A DNA stretch of 64,000 nucleotides from an uncultured Maribacter sp. GTDB taxonomy: Bacteria; Bacteroidota; Bacteroidia; Flavobacteriales; Flavobacteriaceae. Every line of letters begins with the position of its first letter. The first letter of the stretch is position 1. Shown piece after piece: positions 1-8,017 of the stretch. The notes beneath the pieces were generated by a model. The model did not search any database and was not told the DNA's origin. It saw only the letters and a list, made by a program, of their open reading frames with translations. Where the stretch lies: positions 1 through 64,000 of the forward strand of contig NZ_CANMBB010000003.1 of assembly GCF_947495965.1 (NCBI RefSeq), written 5' to 3'. Made by a program: the position numbers and the translations under genes.

Positions 1-72
1 CATAAGGGACTTGCACCCTCTAGATGAATTAGTTATCTTTCGATAAATTAAAGATGCCCATGCTGGGCACAC
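1..72 (-). mobile_element. 5' end of a group II intron, truncated by the window edge
   Basis: Read on the minus strand from position 72 leftwards, the sequence starts GTGTGCCC, a form of the GUGYG 5' end of group II introns. A CCCAGCATGGG hairpin follows, then a 6-bp stem (50-55 with 35-40), then AGGGTGCAAGTCCCT (19 to 5), whose AGGG and CCCT arms pair. This series resembles the start of domain I in many bacterial group II introns. The intron body, including any maturase, would lie outside the window. The identification rests on remembered sequence pattern and pairing. Domains V and VI and the 3' end cannot be seen, so a remnant is also possible. Confidence 0.65.
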
Positions 73-349
73 ACAATACCTAAACGTAATGCGGACTTTT
101 GGGCTAAATCGAATGGTCTGCGTATATTTATATTGTCGCTAAATCTTATGGATTTAGCTTTGGAACAAAAAAAGAAAAAGCAAAACAATAAGCTTTGCCT
201 TAGCGCGAAGACGGAATCTTTACAGATTCCTTGCCTCCACACTAATCATAGCCAAAGCCGTTGCCATTAATTATGAATGCTGCTATTTTGCGTCCTTTTA
301 AACTTTTCTGCGTCATTAGGAAAAGAAAGGAACAAAATTTACAAATTGA
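73..349. other. Gene-free 5' exon of the intron, with hairpins
   Basis: No convincing gene is visible. The stretch holds two perfect inverted repeats: GCTAAATC/GATTTAGC (138-145 with 151-158) and GGAATCT/AGATTCC (213-219 with 224-230). A GCGTATATTTAT string lies near 117-129. The structured, non-coding character fits an intergenic repeat or cassette end that served as the insertion site of the adjacent intron. A minus-strand reading frame crosses this segment and runs into the intron start, but it has no protein-like composition. The promoter of the downstream sigma factor gene should be near 290-345; I could not place its boxes. Confidence 0.4.
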
Positions 350-898
350 ATGAATGAATTAATCGAAAATATTTGGAACGACTTCCACAAAGAATTAAAA
401 AACTTCATCCAAAAAAAGGTAAAGGACGAAAATATCGCCAATGACATTTTGCAAGATGTTTTTATTAAAATAATCGACAACTCGGACAAAATAGAGAAAG
501 CGACAAGTCTACAGAATTACATTTATGCGATTGCCCGAAATGTAACAAACGACCACTTTAGAAACATAGCAAAAAACGCGGGTATTCAAAACGACTTCTT
601 GCCTTTTACAGAAGGAGAAACACAATCTTTAAATACCACAATTGCAAATTGCTGCATCAAACCGTTTATCAAGCAACTACCAGATAAATATCAAGCAGCA
701 TTGACTAAAACGGAATTTGAAAACGTCAGCCAAAAAGAATTGGCAGAACAACTGGACATTTCATATTCAGGTGCAAAATCGAGAGTTCAGAGAGGTAAAG
801 AAAAGCTTAAAGAACTCATATTAGCCTGTTGCAATTTTCCAAGCGACAGTTATGGAAACTTGAGAGACACAGAAGATAAAAATTGTGGTTGTTCCTAA
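350..898 (+). CDS. sigZ: ECF-type RNA polymerase sigma factor, SigZ-like
   Basis: The 182-residue protein has the two-domain layout of a small sigma-70 family factor. Region 2 covers about residues 5-75 (DILQDVFIKI, then YIYAIARNVTNDHFR). Region 4 covers about 105-155, with the helix-turn-helix KELAEQLDISYSGAKSRVQRG. The C-terminus ends in a cysteine-rich tail (CC near 160, CGCS at the end), seen in SigZ-like proteins and plausibly metal or metalloid responsive. It heads an apparent operon with a PIG-L deacetylase and ArsM, which suggests a role in arsenic response. No anti-sigma gene is adjacent. The family is clear; the inducer is inference. Confidence 0.85.
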   Translation: MNELIENIWNDFHKELKNFIQKKVKDENIANDILQDVFIKIIDNSDKIEKATSLQNYIYAIARNVTNDHFRNIAKNAGIQNDFLPFTEGETQSLNTTIANCCIKPFIKQLPDKYQAALTKTEFENVSQKELAEQLDISYSGAKSRVQRGKEKLKELILACCNFPSDSYGNLRDTEDKNCGCS

Positions 899-953
899 TT
901 TTGCGTCTTTTTTATCTGTTTTGCGTGTTTATATAAACAAATCAAAAGACGAT

Positions 954-1673
954 ATGAAAATTATGTACATCTTTCCGCATCCAGATGATGAATCATTTGG
1001 ACCTGCTGGAGCAATTGACAAACAAATTAAAGAAGGCAATGAGGTTATTCTTTTAACACTTACAAAAGGTGGAGCTACCAAAGTAAGACATAATCTTGGT
1101 CTTTCCATTCAAGAAATGGGAGCAGTACGAGAAAAAGAAATGCAGAAAGTACAAAAAAGTTTAGGTATTTCGGAAATGAACATTTTAGATTATAAAGATG
1201 GCGGACTTGCAAAAGTCAACCCTCTATATCTTGAAGGCGAAATACTAAAATGGTTGCAACACTACCAACCCAATGTAGTCATTACATATCCCGTTCACGG
1301 AGGTAGTGGGCATCACGACCATATTGCCTTACACCACATAATTAAAAGGCTTTATTTCGATAAAAAAGACACGCTGAAATTTTGGAAACGACTGGCTTAT
1401 TTTACTGTAATCGATACTGGAAAACCAATGTTCTTTGAAGGCGGTATTCCAAGAGTAACTTGGACAAAAGAAAAAGATATTGCAGTTACCGTTCAATTGG
1501 ACGAATCTAACATAATGGCAATGAAAAACGCATTGCTTTGTTACGACACCTATCAAGAAATGGTAAAAACCACAAATGTTATCGAAAGAATTGGAAGCAA
1601 AACGCATTTTGAACTTGAAGATGAAAACTATAAAAAAGTACTTTCCTCGATAACTGAATCCATAACAATTTAA
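954..1673 (+). CDS. PIG-L family deacetylase
   Basis: This is a LmbE/PIG-L fold N-acetyl-sugar deacetylase of about 239 residues. The zinc-site motif HPDDE sits near the N-terminus (FPHPDDESFG) and the second metal motif is GHHDH near residue 120. Relatives deacetylate GlcNAc-type substrates, including the BshB enzymes of bacillithiol synthesis. I chose the ATG at 954 because the fold begins there; an upstream in-frame start at 885 would overlap sigZ and add a non-conserved leader. It lies between sigZ and arsM, 11 bp before the latter. The substrate is unknown; a low-molecular-weight thiol or an arseno-metabolite is conceivable. Confidence 0.82.
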   Translation: MKIMYIFPHPDDESFGPAGAIDKQIKEGNEVILLTLTKGGATKVRHNLGLSIQEMGAVREKEMQKVQKSLGISEMNILDYKDGGLAKVNPLYLEGEILKWLQHYQPNVVITYPVHGGSGHHDHIALHHIIKRLYFDKKDTLKFWKRLAYFTVIDTGKPMFFEGGIPRVTWTKEKDIAVTVQLDESNIMAMKNALLCYDTYQEMVKTTNVIERIGSKTHFELEDENYKKVLSSITESITI

Positions 1674-1684
1674 ATTTCAAAAAA

Positions 1685-2608
1685 ATGAAAACAGAAACAA
1701 TTAAAGAAGAAATCAAAAAATCCTATGGAGACATTGCTAAAGGCGATATTCAAGTAGGTTGCTGTTCAACAGATACAGCGTGTTGCACCACAGACAAATT
1801 TAGCACTTCAATGGCTGAAAGCTATAATTACATTGAAGGCTACGAAAAAAAATCGGATTTATCCTTAGGTTGCGGAATTCCGACCGAAACCGCAAACATA
1901 AACAAAGGCGATACGGTTATCGACCTTGGTTCAGGTGCTGGAAATGATGCATTTGTTGCTCGTAGAATTGTTGGCAAAACAGGAAAAGTAATCGGAATTG
2001 ATATGACACCTGAAATGGTTATTAAAGCCTTACAAAACAACCAAAATTTAGGCTATCAAAATGTAGAATTCGTATTAGGCGAAATCGAAAATATGAAGAC
2101 TATTTCGAGTTCAGTTGCAGATGTAATAATAAGTAACTGCGTAATGAACCTTGTACCGAACAAGCAAAAAGCATTTAACGAAGTTTTCAGGACTTTGAAA
2201 ACTGGCGGACATTTCAGTATTTCCGACATAGTTTCAATTGGTTCACTTCCAAAAGAAATTTTGGAGGCAGCGGAACTCTATTCAGGTTGCGTAGCAGGAG
2301 CAAGTGAAAAGGGTGAATATTTAGGAATTATCAAATCGGCAGGATTTAAGAATATCCAAATTAAGAAAGAACGCAAAATAGACCTGTCAGACGACTTGTT
2401 GTCCAAATATCTAAATCCGAAAGAATTAACAGAATTCAAAGAATCAAATTCTGGAATTTATAGCGTAACTATCTATGCCGACAAGTTGGACGAAGGCAGT
2501 TGTTGCGAAACAACAGATAACGGATGTTGTGGAAGTGAGGAAAGTGAGACATTGGAAAGTGTAAGTTGTTGTGGAACGGAATCAAGCGGAGGAACAGGTT
2601 GTTGTTGA
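1685..2608 (+). CDS. arsM: Arsenite S-adenosylmethionine methyltransferase
   Basis: The 307-residue cytosolic class I methyltransferase carries the SAM motif DLGSGAGNDAF at 80-90. The three As(III)-binding cysteines expected of ArsM are present: Cys63 (LGCGIPT), Cys152 (SNCVMNLV) and Cys202 (SGCVAGA). ArsM enzymes methylate trivalent arsenic to mono-, di- and trimethyl forms. Additional Cys pairs occur near residues 26-34, and a tail from about 275 contains several CC pairs and ends in CC. That tail may bind metalloid. The gene is the last of the sigZ/PIG-L/arsM set and is followed by a strong hairpin. No arsR, arsB or arsC lies nearby. Confidence 0.92.
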   Translation: MKTETIKEEIKKSYGDIAKGDIQVGCCSTDTACCTTDKFSTSMAESYNYIEGYEKKSDLSLGCGIPTETANINKGDTVIDLGSGAGNDAFVARRIVGKTGKVIGIDMTPEMVIKALQNNQNLGYQNVEFVLGEIENMKTISSSVADVIISNCVMNLVPNKQKAFNEVFRTLKTGGHFSISDIVSIGSLPKEILEAAELYSGCVAGASEKGEYLGIIKSAGFKNIQIKKERKIDLSDDLLSKYLNPKELTEFKESNSGIYSVTIYADKLDEGSCCETTDNGCCGSEESETLESVSCCGTESSGGTGCC

Positions 2609-2716
2609 TTAAAAAAGAGTGCGGAAAGCTCAGCAGCTAACAAAGACGTATATAAAAATTACTATCAAGTACTTAATTCATTGGCTTTTCATATATTTAT
2701 AGTCAGTATTAAACCG

Positions 2717-2746
2717 AAAAGTTGCGTTTATTTACACGCAACTTTT
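2717..2746 (+). terminator. Rho-independent terminator after arsM
   Basis: AAAAGTTGCGT and ACGCAACTTTT form a perfect 11-bp inverted repeat around an 8-base loop. The T-rich end of the right arm gives the terminator tract. It separates the arsM operon from the Crp/Fnr gene. A TACCTTTG box at 2756-2763 just downstream matches the Bacteroidota -7 consensus and could start transcription of that gene. Confidence 0.75.
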
Positions 2747-2777
2747 CATATACAATACCTTTGGCAACAATTAAAAA

Positions 2778-3356
2778 ATGAACGAAAACATCCTAGATAC
2801 AATAAGTAATTTCTATACACCTCTATCATCTGAATGTCAACAAGATTTCTTTAAACATTCTACAATTAAAGTGTTTAAAAAAGGAGAAATTGTTGTTCGT
2901 GAAGGGCAGTTAGCAAAAAAAGCCTATTTAATTGAGAAAGGCTGTGCTAGGGCATACTACTTAAAAGATGGAAAAGACATTTCGGATTGGTTTACCTTTG
3001 AAAATCAATTTATGGCATCTATTGTGAGCTTTTTTAGTGAAGCACCAAGTCCACATTATATTGAGTTTATTGAAGATTCTACAGTATATGAATTTAACGA
3101 ATCAACCGTAAATATGCTTTCTAAAAAGCATCATGATTTTGAGCATTTCATCAGCAAGGTCGTTACCGAAACTATGTTAGGTTTATGTGAAAGATTACAT
3201 AGTATCCAGTTTAACAAGGCAGAACAGCGTTACGACTATCTTTTAAACATATATCCAAATATAACTAACCGAATACCACTAACTCATATTGCTTCTTATT
3301 TAGGAATTACACTTGAAACATTAAGTAGAATTCGCAACATAAAGAACCGAATTTGA
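2778..3356 (+). CDS. Crp/Fnr family transcriptional regulator
   Basis: The 192-residue protein has an N-terminal cyclic-nucleotide-binding-like beta barrel (about residues 25-115, with GEIVVREGQLAKKAYLIEKGCARAYY split across its core). A C-terminal winged helix with ASYLGITLETLSRIR follows (about 170-188). There is no Cys cluster typical of Fnr iron-sulfur sensing. It heads a co-directional set of small redox genes (3412-5775) and is probably their local regulator. A TAnnTTTG box lies 15 bp before the start. The effector is unknown. Confidence 0.85.
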   Translation: MNENILDTISNFYTPLSSECQQDFFKHSTIKVFKKGEIVVREGQLAKKAYLIEKGCARAYYLKDGKDISDWFTFENQFMASIVSFFSEAPSPHYIEFIEDSTVYEFNESTVNMLSKKHHDFEHFISKVVTETMLGLCERLHSIQFNKAEQRYDYLLNIYPNITNRIPLTHIASYLGITLETLSRIRNIKNRI

Positions 3357-3411
3357 TTTATATCAAATGACACTCTTTTTTATTGATAGACCTTTGTGAA
3401 AAAGAAATACA

Positions 3412-3750
3412 ATGAAAGAAAATACTAATCAGCAATACTCTATTTGGGGGAAATGGTGGGAACCCATAAGAAAATGGTTTTACAGCATATGGTTCACCTA
3501 TGAAACCACTATTCGATTTTACGAATATTTTATTTCGGTCCAGCAATATTTTACAGAACAACAGAATACTATTTCATCATATATCGGAAATATAGGCACC
3601 CAAATTCTCAATGTATTTTGCAGCGTAGGTACATTTTTAATTTGTGTTATTTTCCTGACTGTCCCTATCATTTTTATTTTATTCAAATTCTTTAGTGTCA
3701 ATAATCTAACCAATACAAGTTTTGAGCAAAAATTGAAACGGATATTGTAG
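3412..3750 (+). CDS. Hypothetical single-pass membrane protein
   Basis: A 112-residue protein with a Trp/Tyr/Phe-rich N-terminal half and one strong hydrophobic segment at about residues 70-95, followed by a short basic tail. No recognised domain. It lies 55 bp after the Crp/Fnr gene and 25 bp before a flavodoxin-fold oxidoreductase gene, so it is likely co-transcribed. An overlapping minus-strand frame exists, but the direction of the neighbours favours this one. Function unknown. Confidence 0.5.
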   Translation: MKENTNQQYSIWGKWWEPIRKWFYSIWFTYETTIRFYEYFISVQQYFTEQQNTISSYIGNIGTQILNVFCSVGTFLICVIFLTVPIIFILFKFFSVNNLTNTSFEQKLKRIL

Positions 3751-3775
3751 TGGCATTGTATAAATCGTGTTAAAA

Positions 3776-4354
3776 ATGAAAAAAACACTCATCATAAACG
3801 GCCATCCTGATAAAGAGAGTTTCAATTATGCTTTATCGGATGCTTATAAAAAAGGAGCAATCAGTTCAGGTGCAGATGTTAAGGAAATAAATATCAGAGA
3901 ATTGAATTTTAACCCTAATCTTCAGTTCGGATATCGAAAAAGAATGGAACTAGAACCTGATTTAATAGCTGCTCAAGAAAAATTAATTTGGGCAAATCAC
4001 ATAGTATGGGTTTACCCTGTTTGGTGGAGTTCTGTACCCGCAATTATGAAAGGTTTTTTAGACCGTATTCTGCTCCCAGGGTTTGCATTTAAAAAGAGAG
4101 AAAATTCATTATTATCAGACAAATTCTTGACTGGCAAATCTGCTAGAATAATTTGTACTCTTGATCAACCGCCTTGGTACTATAGTTTGGTTTACAAAAG
4201 CCCAAGTCATAATGCTATAAAGAAAGGTACATTACATTATATAGGTGTAAAAAAAGTACGAATTACTACTATTGGTCCTATCCGATTATCTAAAGAAAAA
4301 TTTAGGACAAAATGGTTGAATAAAGTAGAAAAACTTGGACAAAAAAACAGGTAG
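3776..4354 (+). CDS. NAD(P)H-dependent oxidoreductase, flavodoxin-2 fold
   Basis: This 192-residue protein belongs to the NQO1/MdaB/KefF-like quinone reductase group. The FMN/FAD-binding start LIINGHPDKESFNYAL and the segment YPVWWSSVPAIMKGFLDR (about residues 80-97) are diagnostic. These soluble flavoproteins perform two-electron reduction of quinones or xenobiotics. I prefer the ATG at 3776 to the in-frame GTG at 3767 because the beta strand begins directly after it. Its position behind a Crp/Fnr regulator suits a redox or electrophile response. Confidence 0.85.
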   Translation: MKKTLIINGHPDKESFNYALSDAYKKGAISSGADVKEINIRELNFNPNLQFGYRKRMELEPDLIAAQEKLIWANHIVWVYPVWWSSVPAIMKGFLDRILLPGFAFKKRENSLLSDKFLTGKSARIICTLDQPPWYYSLVYKSPSHNAIKKGTLHYIGVKKVRITTIGPIRLSKEKFRTKWLNKVEKLGQKNR

Positions 4355-4372
4355 AATTAATATTTTTATATT

Positions 4373-4777
4373 ATGAAAATTAACAACGGTAAAATTCTAA
4401 TATTTCTTGGTATTTCACATTTTCTATTAGGAATATCTCCATTGGCTTTTGGAAAACAATTTAACGTATTTTACTCCAAATTTTTCTTTAGAATTAGTGA
4501 GGGGCTCTTGGAATTCCCCTTTTTTAACGGCCAAATGAACTATGAATATTTTGCGGCTTTTTGGTTCGTATATTTTGGTTTATTACTCATTCCGTTTGGC
4601 ATGGCAATTAACCATATTGAAAAAACAAATAATTATATACCACGGCATTTATTATACACCTATTTATTTGTGGTACTCATTGGTGTTTACATGATACCTC
4701 TTTCTGGAATGACGTTTTTAATGTTACCTCAAGCAATCTATATGTTAATTCGGAGAAATAAACAAAAAGAGTCCTAA
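4373..4777 (+). CDS. Small integral membrane protein, DUF6463-like
   Basis: A 134-residue protein with four predicted membrane segments (about residues 8-28, 55-78, 88-106 and 108-127). The N-terminal pattern NGKILIFLGISHFLLGISPLAFG resembles DUF6463 family proteins; this assignment is from memory and moderate. It sits between the oxidoreductase and a DUF2867-like gene and directly abuts the latter. Function unknown. Confidence 0.6.
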   Translation: MKINNGKILIFLGISHFLLGISPLAFGKQFNVFYSKFFFRISEGLLEFPFFNGQMNYEYFAAFWFVYFGLLLIPFGMAINHIEKTNNYIPRHLLYTYLFVVLIGVYMIPLSGMTFLMLPQAIYMLIRRNKQKES

Positions 4778-5275
4778 ATGAAGAAAAAAGTAAAAGAAGA
4801 AAAAACGGAGTTAAATGATAATCAAAAAACAATACTTCCAAAAATTGATTTTTCGGACACTTTTTCCACAACTAATCACATAAACAATATTGAAGAAATT
4901 ACAAAGCTTGTTTTTAACATAACTCCAAAATGGATTAATTCATTATTTGCTCTACGGAATAAAATTGTAGGCTTGTTTGGTTTAAAAATGGAAATTCCAA
5001 ATGATTACAATGAGCAATACAAAGTAGGAGGATATATTAAATTCTTTAAGATATTCTCAATATCAGATAGCGAAGTTATTCTGGGAATAGATGACTCGCA
5101 TTTAAACTTTCGAGCGGTGATTAATAATGATAAATCTAATTCAAACAACATTAAAGTAATTACTTTAGTCGAATACAATAATCTTAAGGGAAAAATATAT
5201 ATGAAAATAATAAAACCATTTCATAAACAAGTTCTCAAAAGAATGGTTAAAAACGCATTTAGAGAAAGTAAATAA
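4778..5275 (+). CDS. DUF2867-like protein
   Basis: A 165-residue soluble protein starting immediately after the previous stop, which indicates translational coupling. The pattern of a Trp-containing helix (WINSLFALRNKIVGLFGL), then a GGYIKFF strand and LGIDDSHLNFRA resembles the DUF2867 domain. The basic C-terminal helix ends in KRMVKNAFRESK. DUF2867 domains are often encoded near or fused to NAD(P)-binding epimerase-like proteins; here the neighbour is a quinone-reductase-like flavoprotein. Biochemical role unknown. Confidence 0.6.
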   Translation: MKKKVKEEKTELNDNQKTILPKIDFSDTFSTTNHINNIEEITKLVFNITPKWINSLFALRNKIVGLFGLKMEIPNDYNEQYKVGGYIKFFKIFSISDSEVILGIDDSHLNFRAVINNDKSNSNNIKVITLVEYNNLKGKIYMKIIKPFHKQVLKRMVKNAFRESK

Positions 5276-5310
5276 ATGAACAGACAGTAGACAAAACAGA
5301 ATTTGAAAAT

Positions 5311-5775
5311 ATGACTCCCAAAGAAAATCTTAAAAATCTAAACCTTAAGCTTCCAAAAGTATCAATGCCAGGAGGAAATTATGTTTCAGTCAATATTCGA
5401 GAAAATATTGCATATATAGCAATCCAATTTCCAATATTAAATGAAGAGTTCCTTTATCAAGGAAGATTAGGAAATGAAATCTTAACAGAACAAGGCTATA
5501 AAGCTATGGAATTATGTGCATTGAATGTTTTATCCCAAGTGGAAAATAAAATTGGATTTGATAAAATTGTAGGACTAAATCATATTGATGCTTATTTTCA
5601 ATCAGAAGAAAATTGGGACGACTCTCCTATTATTGTAAACGGAGCTTCGGATTTATTTGTGAAAGTATTAGAAGAAAAAGGTAAACATTCGAGAGCTATT
5701 TTCGGGGTTGAAAAATTACCGAGAAATTTTAGTGTTGGATTGACAACTACATTTACAATAAAACACGACATTTAA
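5311..5775 (+). CDS. RidA/YjgF family protein
   Basis: A 154-residue protein resembling the YjgF/YER057c/UK114 fold: an N-terminal strand pair with LPGG-like text (MPGGNYVSVNIRENIAYIA), QGRLG, a long helix with CALNVLSQVENKIG, and a final beta stretch with VNGASDLFVKVLEEKG and HSRAIFGV. RidA proteins deaminate reactive enamine/imine intermediates; many paralogs have other roles. The Arg typical of catalytic RidA is not obvious at the expected place, so it may be a non-RidA subgroup. It is the last gene of the 2778-5775 cluster. Confidence 0.75.
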   Translation: MTPKENLKNLNLKLPKVSMPGGNYVSVNIRENIAYIAIQFPILNEEFLYQGRLGNEILTEQGYKAMELCALNVLSQVENKIGFDKIVGLNHIDAYFQSEENWDDSPIIVNGASDLFVKVLEEKGKHSRAIFGVEKLPRNFSVGLTTTFTIKHDI

Positions 5776-5850
5776 CATAATATTAGTAAATTTCAATACG
5801 GAAACGCAGCAATAAATAAGGATAATCTAATCGCTAATAATCATAAAAAT

Positions 5851-7023
5851 ATGACAAATAATATTTCAATAATTGGAGGGGGAATTGGAGGGCTAGTTAC
5901 AGCACTATCTTTTGATAAACTAAATATACCTTATAGATTATATGAGAGAGCAGAATCTTTAAAAGAAGTGGGGGCCGGAATATGGTTATCACCAAATGCA
6001 CTTCAGGTTTTAGAATGGATTAATCCTAAAATGTTAAAGGAAATTCAAGATGCTGGAAATATTTTCAACCGGATTTTAGTAGCTGACCATAGACTAAACC
6101 CAATTTCTGATTCTAGTCAAAGTTTTGTTCAAGAAAAATTTGGTTACACAACAATGGCAATTCATAGAGGGAAACTACAACAAATCTTATATAAATATGT
6201 AGCACAAGAAAAAATTGAGTTGAATAGAACTTTTAAAGCTTATTCCAAGAATAAAGACAAATCGCTAAAAATAAATTTTACAGATGGATCTTTTGTAAAC
6301 ACAAATTCTATCATCGGTGCTGATGGCATAAATTCTAATGTGAGAAAACAATTATTCCCTAAAAGTAAGATTAGGTATTCTGGACAAACTTGCTGGAGAG
6401 GGATTTCAGATTATAATATCGAAAATGAATTAGCATCGGTTGGCTTTACGCTATGGGGTAAAAAATTACAGTTTGGTGTATCAAAAATTTCAGAAGGAAA
6501 AGTATACTGGTTTGCTGTAAAATTGAGTGAACCAAATTTAATTGATGATAAAGAAAGATTAAAAGAAGAGCTAACTAATATGTTTTCAGAATTTCATCCT
6601 CTTGTAAATAATCTAATTGTAAATACACCTGAAAATAAAATTTTCAGAGGAGATCTTTCCGATTTAGAATTACTTAATAAATGGAACTCCATAAACATTT
6701 GTCTAATTGGAGATGCTGCGCATAGTATGACTCCAGATTTAGGACAAGGTGGAGCTCAGGCAATAGAAGATGCATATTATTTATCTAATTTCATACCCCA
6801 ATATGATAACTTAGAAACGGCATATTATAAATTCTATAATTATAGAAAGCCTAAAATTGAAAAATTAGTTAAACAATCTAGACTTACATCAAAAATTGCA
6901 ATAACAAATAAATTTATAGAAAAAATAAGGAATTTTATTCTCAAAAAAACACCTGAATCTTATATGAAAAAGCAAATGATTGAATTGTATTCTTTGGATA
7001 AAACTATTGCCAACAAGGTATAA
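5851..7023 (+). CDS. FAD-dependent monooxygenase
   Basis: This 390-residue flavoprotein is of the para-hydroxybenzoate-hydroxylase type. The dinucleotide fold GGGIGG is at about residues 8-13, a DG-type motif follows (GADGINSNVR), and the second FAD motif is GDAAHSMTPDLGQGGAQAIEDA split around residue 290. The GAGIWLSPNAL and TCWRGISDYN segments resemble salicylate-hydroxylase, urate-hydroxylase and zeaxanthin-epoxidase-like enzymes. Such enzymes use NAD(P)H and O2 to hydroxylate or epoxidise a small substrate, which is unknown here. It is not a close match to TetX by its motifs. Confidence 0.85.
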   Translation: MTNNISIIGGGIGGLVTALSFDKLNIPYRLYERAESLKEVGAGIWLSPNALQVLEWINPKMLKEIQDAGNIFNRILVADHRLNPISDSSQSFVQEKFGYTTMAIHRGKLQQILYKYVAQEKIELNRTFKAYSKNKDKSLKINFTDGSFVNTNSIIGADGINSNVRKQLFPKSKIRYSGQTCWRGISDYNIENELASVGFTLWGKKLQFGVSKISEGKVYWFAVKLSEPNLIDDKERLKEELTNMFSEFHPLVNNLIVNTPENKIFRGDLSDLELLNKWNSINICLIGDAAHSMTPDLGQGGAQAIEDAYYLSNFIPQYDNLETAYYKFYNYRKPKIEKLVKQSRLTSKIAITNKFIEKIRNFILKKTPESYMKKQMIELYSLDKTIANKV

Positions 7024-7158
7024 AAAACATAGGGCGTTTGTACTAAATCGGAAATTCTACAATTTTTTCTCAGGTTCGTCCCTTTTTGTTAATTTTACTA
7101 CCAACACAACAAACTATAAACCAACTGTTGTGAGCAAGCTAACCCGTCTTGAAATAGG

Positions 7159-7950
7159 TTGAATAAAAAAACAAACATAAATAAATACTATCGTCTTCCT
7201 ATTCTGGACGGAATAGAGTTACTAAATGCGAATTCTTGTACACTTGACTTTCCTTTTCACGCTCACGAAACATTAAACATTTCATTAATTTTAAAAAATA
7301 CTTTTAATACCAAACTTATTGATAGATTTTTAAAAGCGCCTGTTGGAACAATTTGCATTACTAATGCCAATGAAATCCACGCTACACCTTGCGATAATTA
7401 TATTGGAAATTCATTTTTCACTTTCTATGTTTCGCTAGATGTAATTAAAAAAATAAACAATGGGCAAGTGCTTTTTTTTAAAGACAACATAATCTATAAC
7501 CAAAAAATATTTGGCGAACTCTATTTTTTATCACTCAACTTCAAAAAAAGTAATATTCAGTTTGAAAAAAGGTTAAAATCAGTATTAACCTCTTTAATTT
7601 CAGAATATTCATCCCACAAAGAAATTAATAACGTAACAAAACATCATTTTCAAAGTTTTGTCAGTAATACACCTATTAATACTTTCTCTTTAAGTAAAAC
7701 AGCTTCGCAATTTGGAATGAGCAAATACAAGTTTATACGACTATTTAAACAAGAAACAGGATTAACACCCAATAATTTTATTCTCTTAAAAAAAATAGAA
7801 AAAAGTAAAGAGATGCTGAAAAACGGCAACTCAATATTTGATGTTGCTATCGACTGTGGATTTTACGATAATTCGCATTTTTACAAAAATTTTAAGCGAT
7901 TCATTGGGGTTAACCCTTTGGAATTCCAAAATGCTGTTCTTATAGTTTAG
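7159..7950 (+). CDS. AraC family transcriptional regulator
   Basis: A 263-residue regulator. The N-terminal cupin-like sensor domain contains FPFHAHETLNISLI (about residues 28-41). The C-terminal double helix-turn-helix covers about 165-260 (FGMSKYKFIRLFKQETG and CGFYDNSHFYKNFKR). The start is TTG; no in-frame ATG lies near. The 135-bp gap before it (7024-7158) holds an inverted repeat CACAACA/TGTTGTG (7105-7111 with 7126-7132) that could be a terminator or operator. It likely regulates the downstream serine hydrolase or the upstream monooxygenase. Confidence 0.8.
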   Translation: MNKKTNINKYYRLPILDGIELLNANSCTLDFPFHAHETLNISLILKNTFNTKLIDRFLKAPVGTICITNANEIHATPCDNYIGNSFFTFYVSLDVIKKINNGQVLFFKDNIIYNQKIFGELYFLSLNFKKSNIQFEKRLKSVLTSLISEYSSHKEINNVTKHHFQSFVSNTPINTFSLSKTASQFGMSKYKFIRLFKQETGLTPNNFILLKKIEKSKEMLKNGNSIFDVAIDCGFYDNSHFYKNFKRFIGVNPLEFQNAVLIV

Positions 7951-8017
7951 TTTGCAATATTTTACAATGGAAACGAATTTTAAATTTTCATCTTTGCTTA
8001 TATTAAAACCAAAAAAA

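Noticed and set aside
48-242. Minus-strand 64-codon reading frame
   Set aside because: It runs through hairpins and into the intron start; its Phe-rich, low-complexity composition is not protein-like.
5851-7023. TetX-type tetracycline monooxygenase
   Set aside because: The GAGIWLSPNAL and TCWRGISDY segments fit salicylate/urate-hydroxylase-like enzymes better than TetX.
6980-7162. 60-codon plus-strand frame overlapping the monooxygenase end
   Set aside because: Mostly overlaps the monooxygenase gene in another frame; no independent support.
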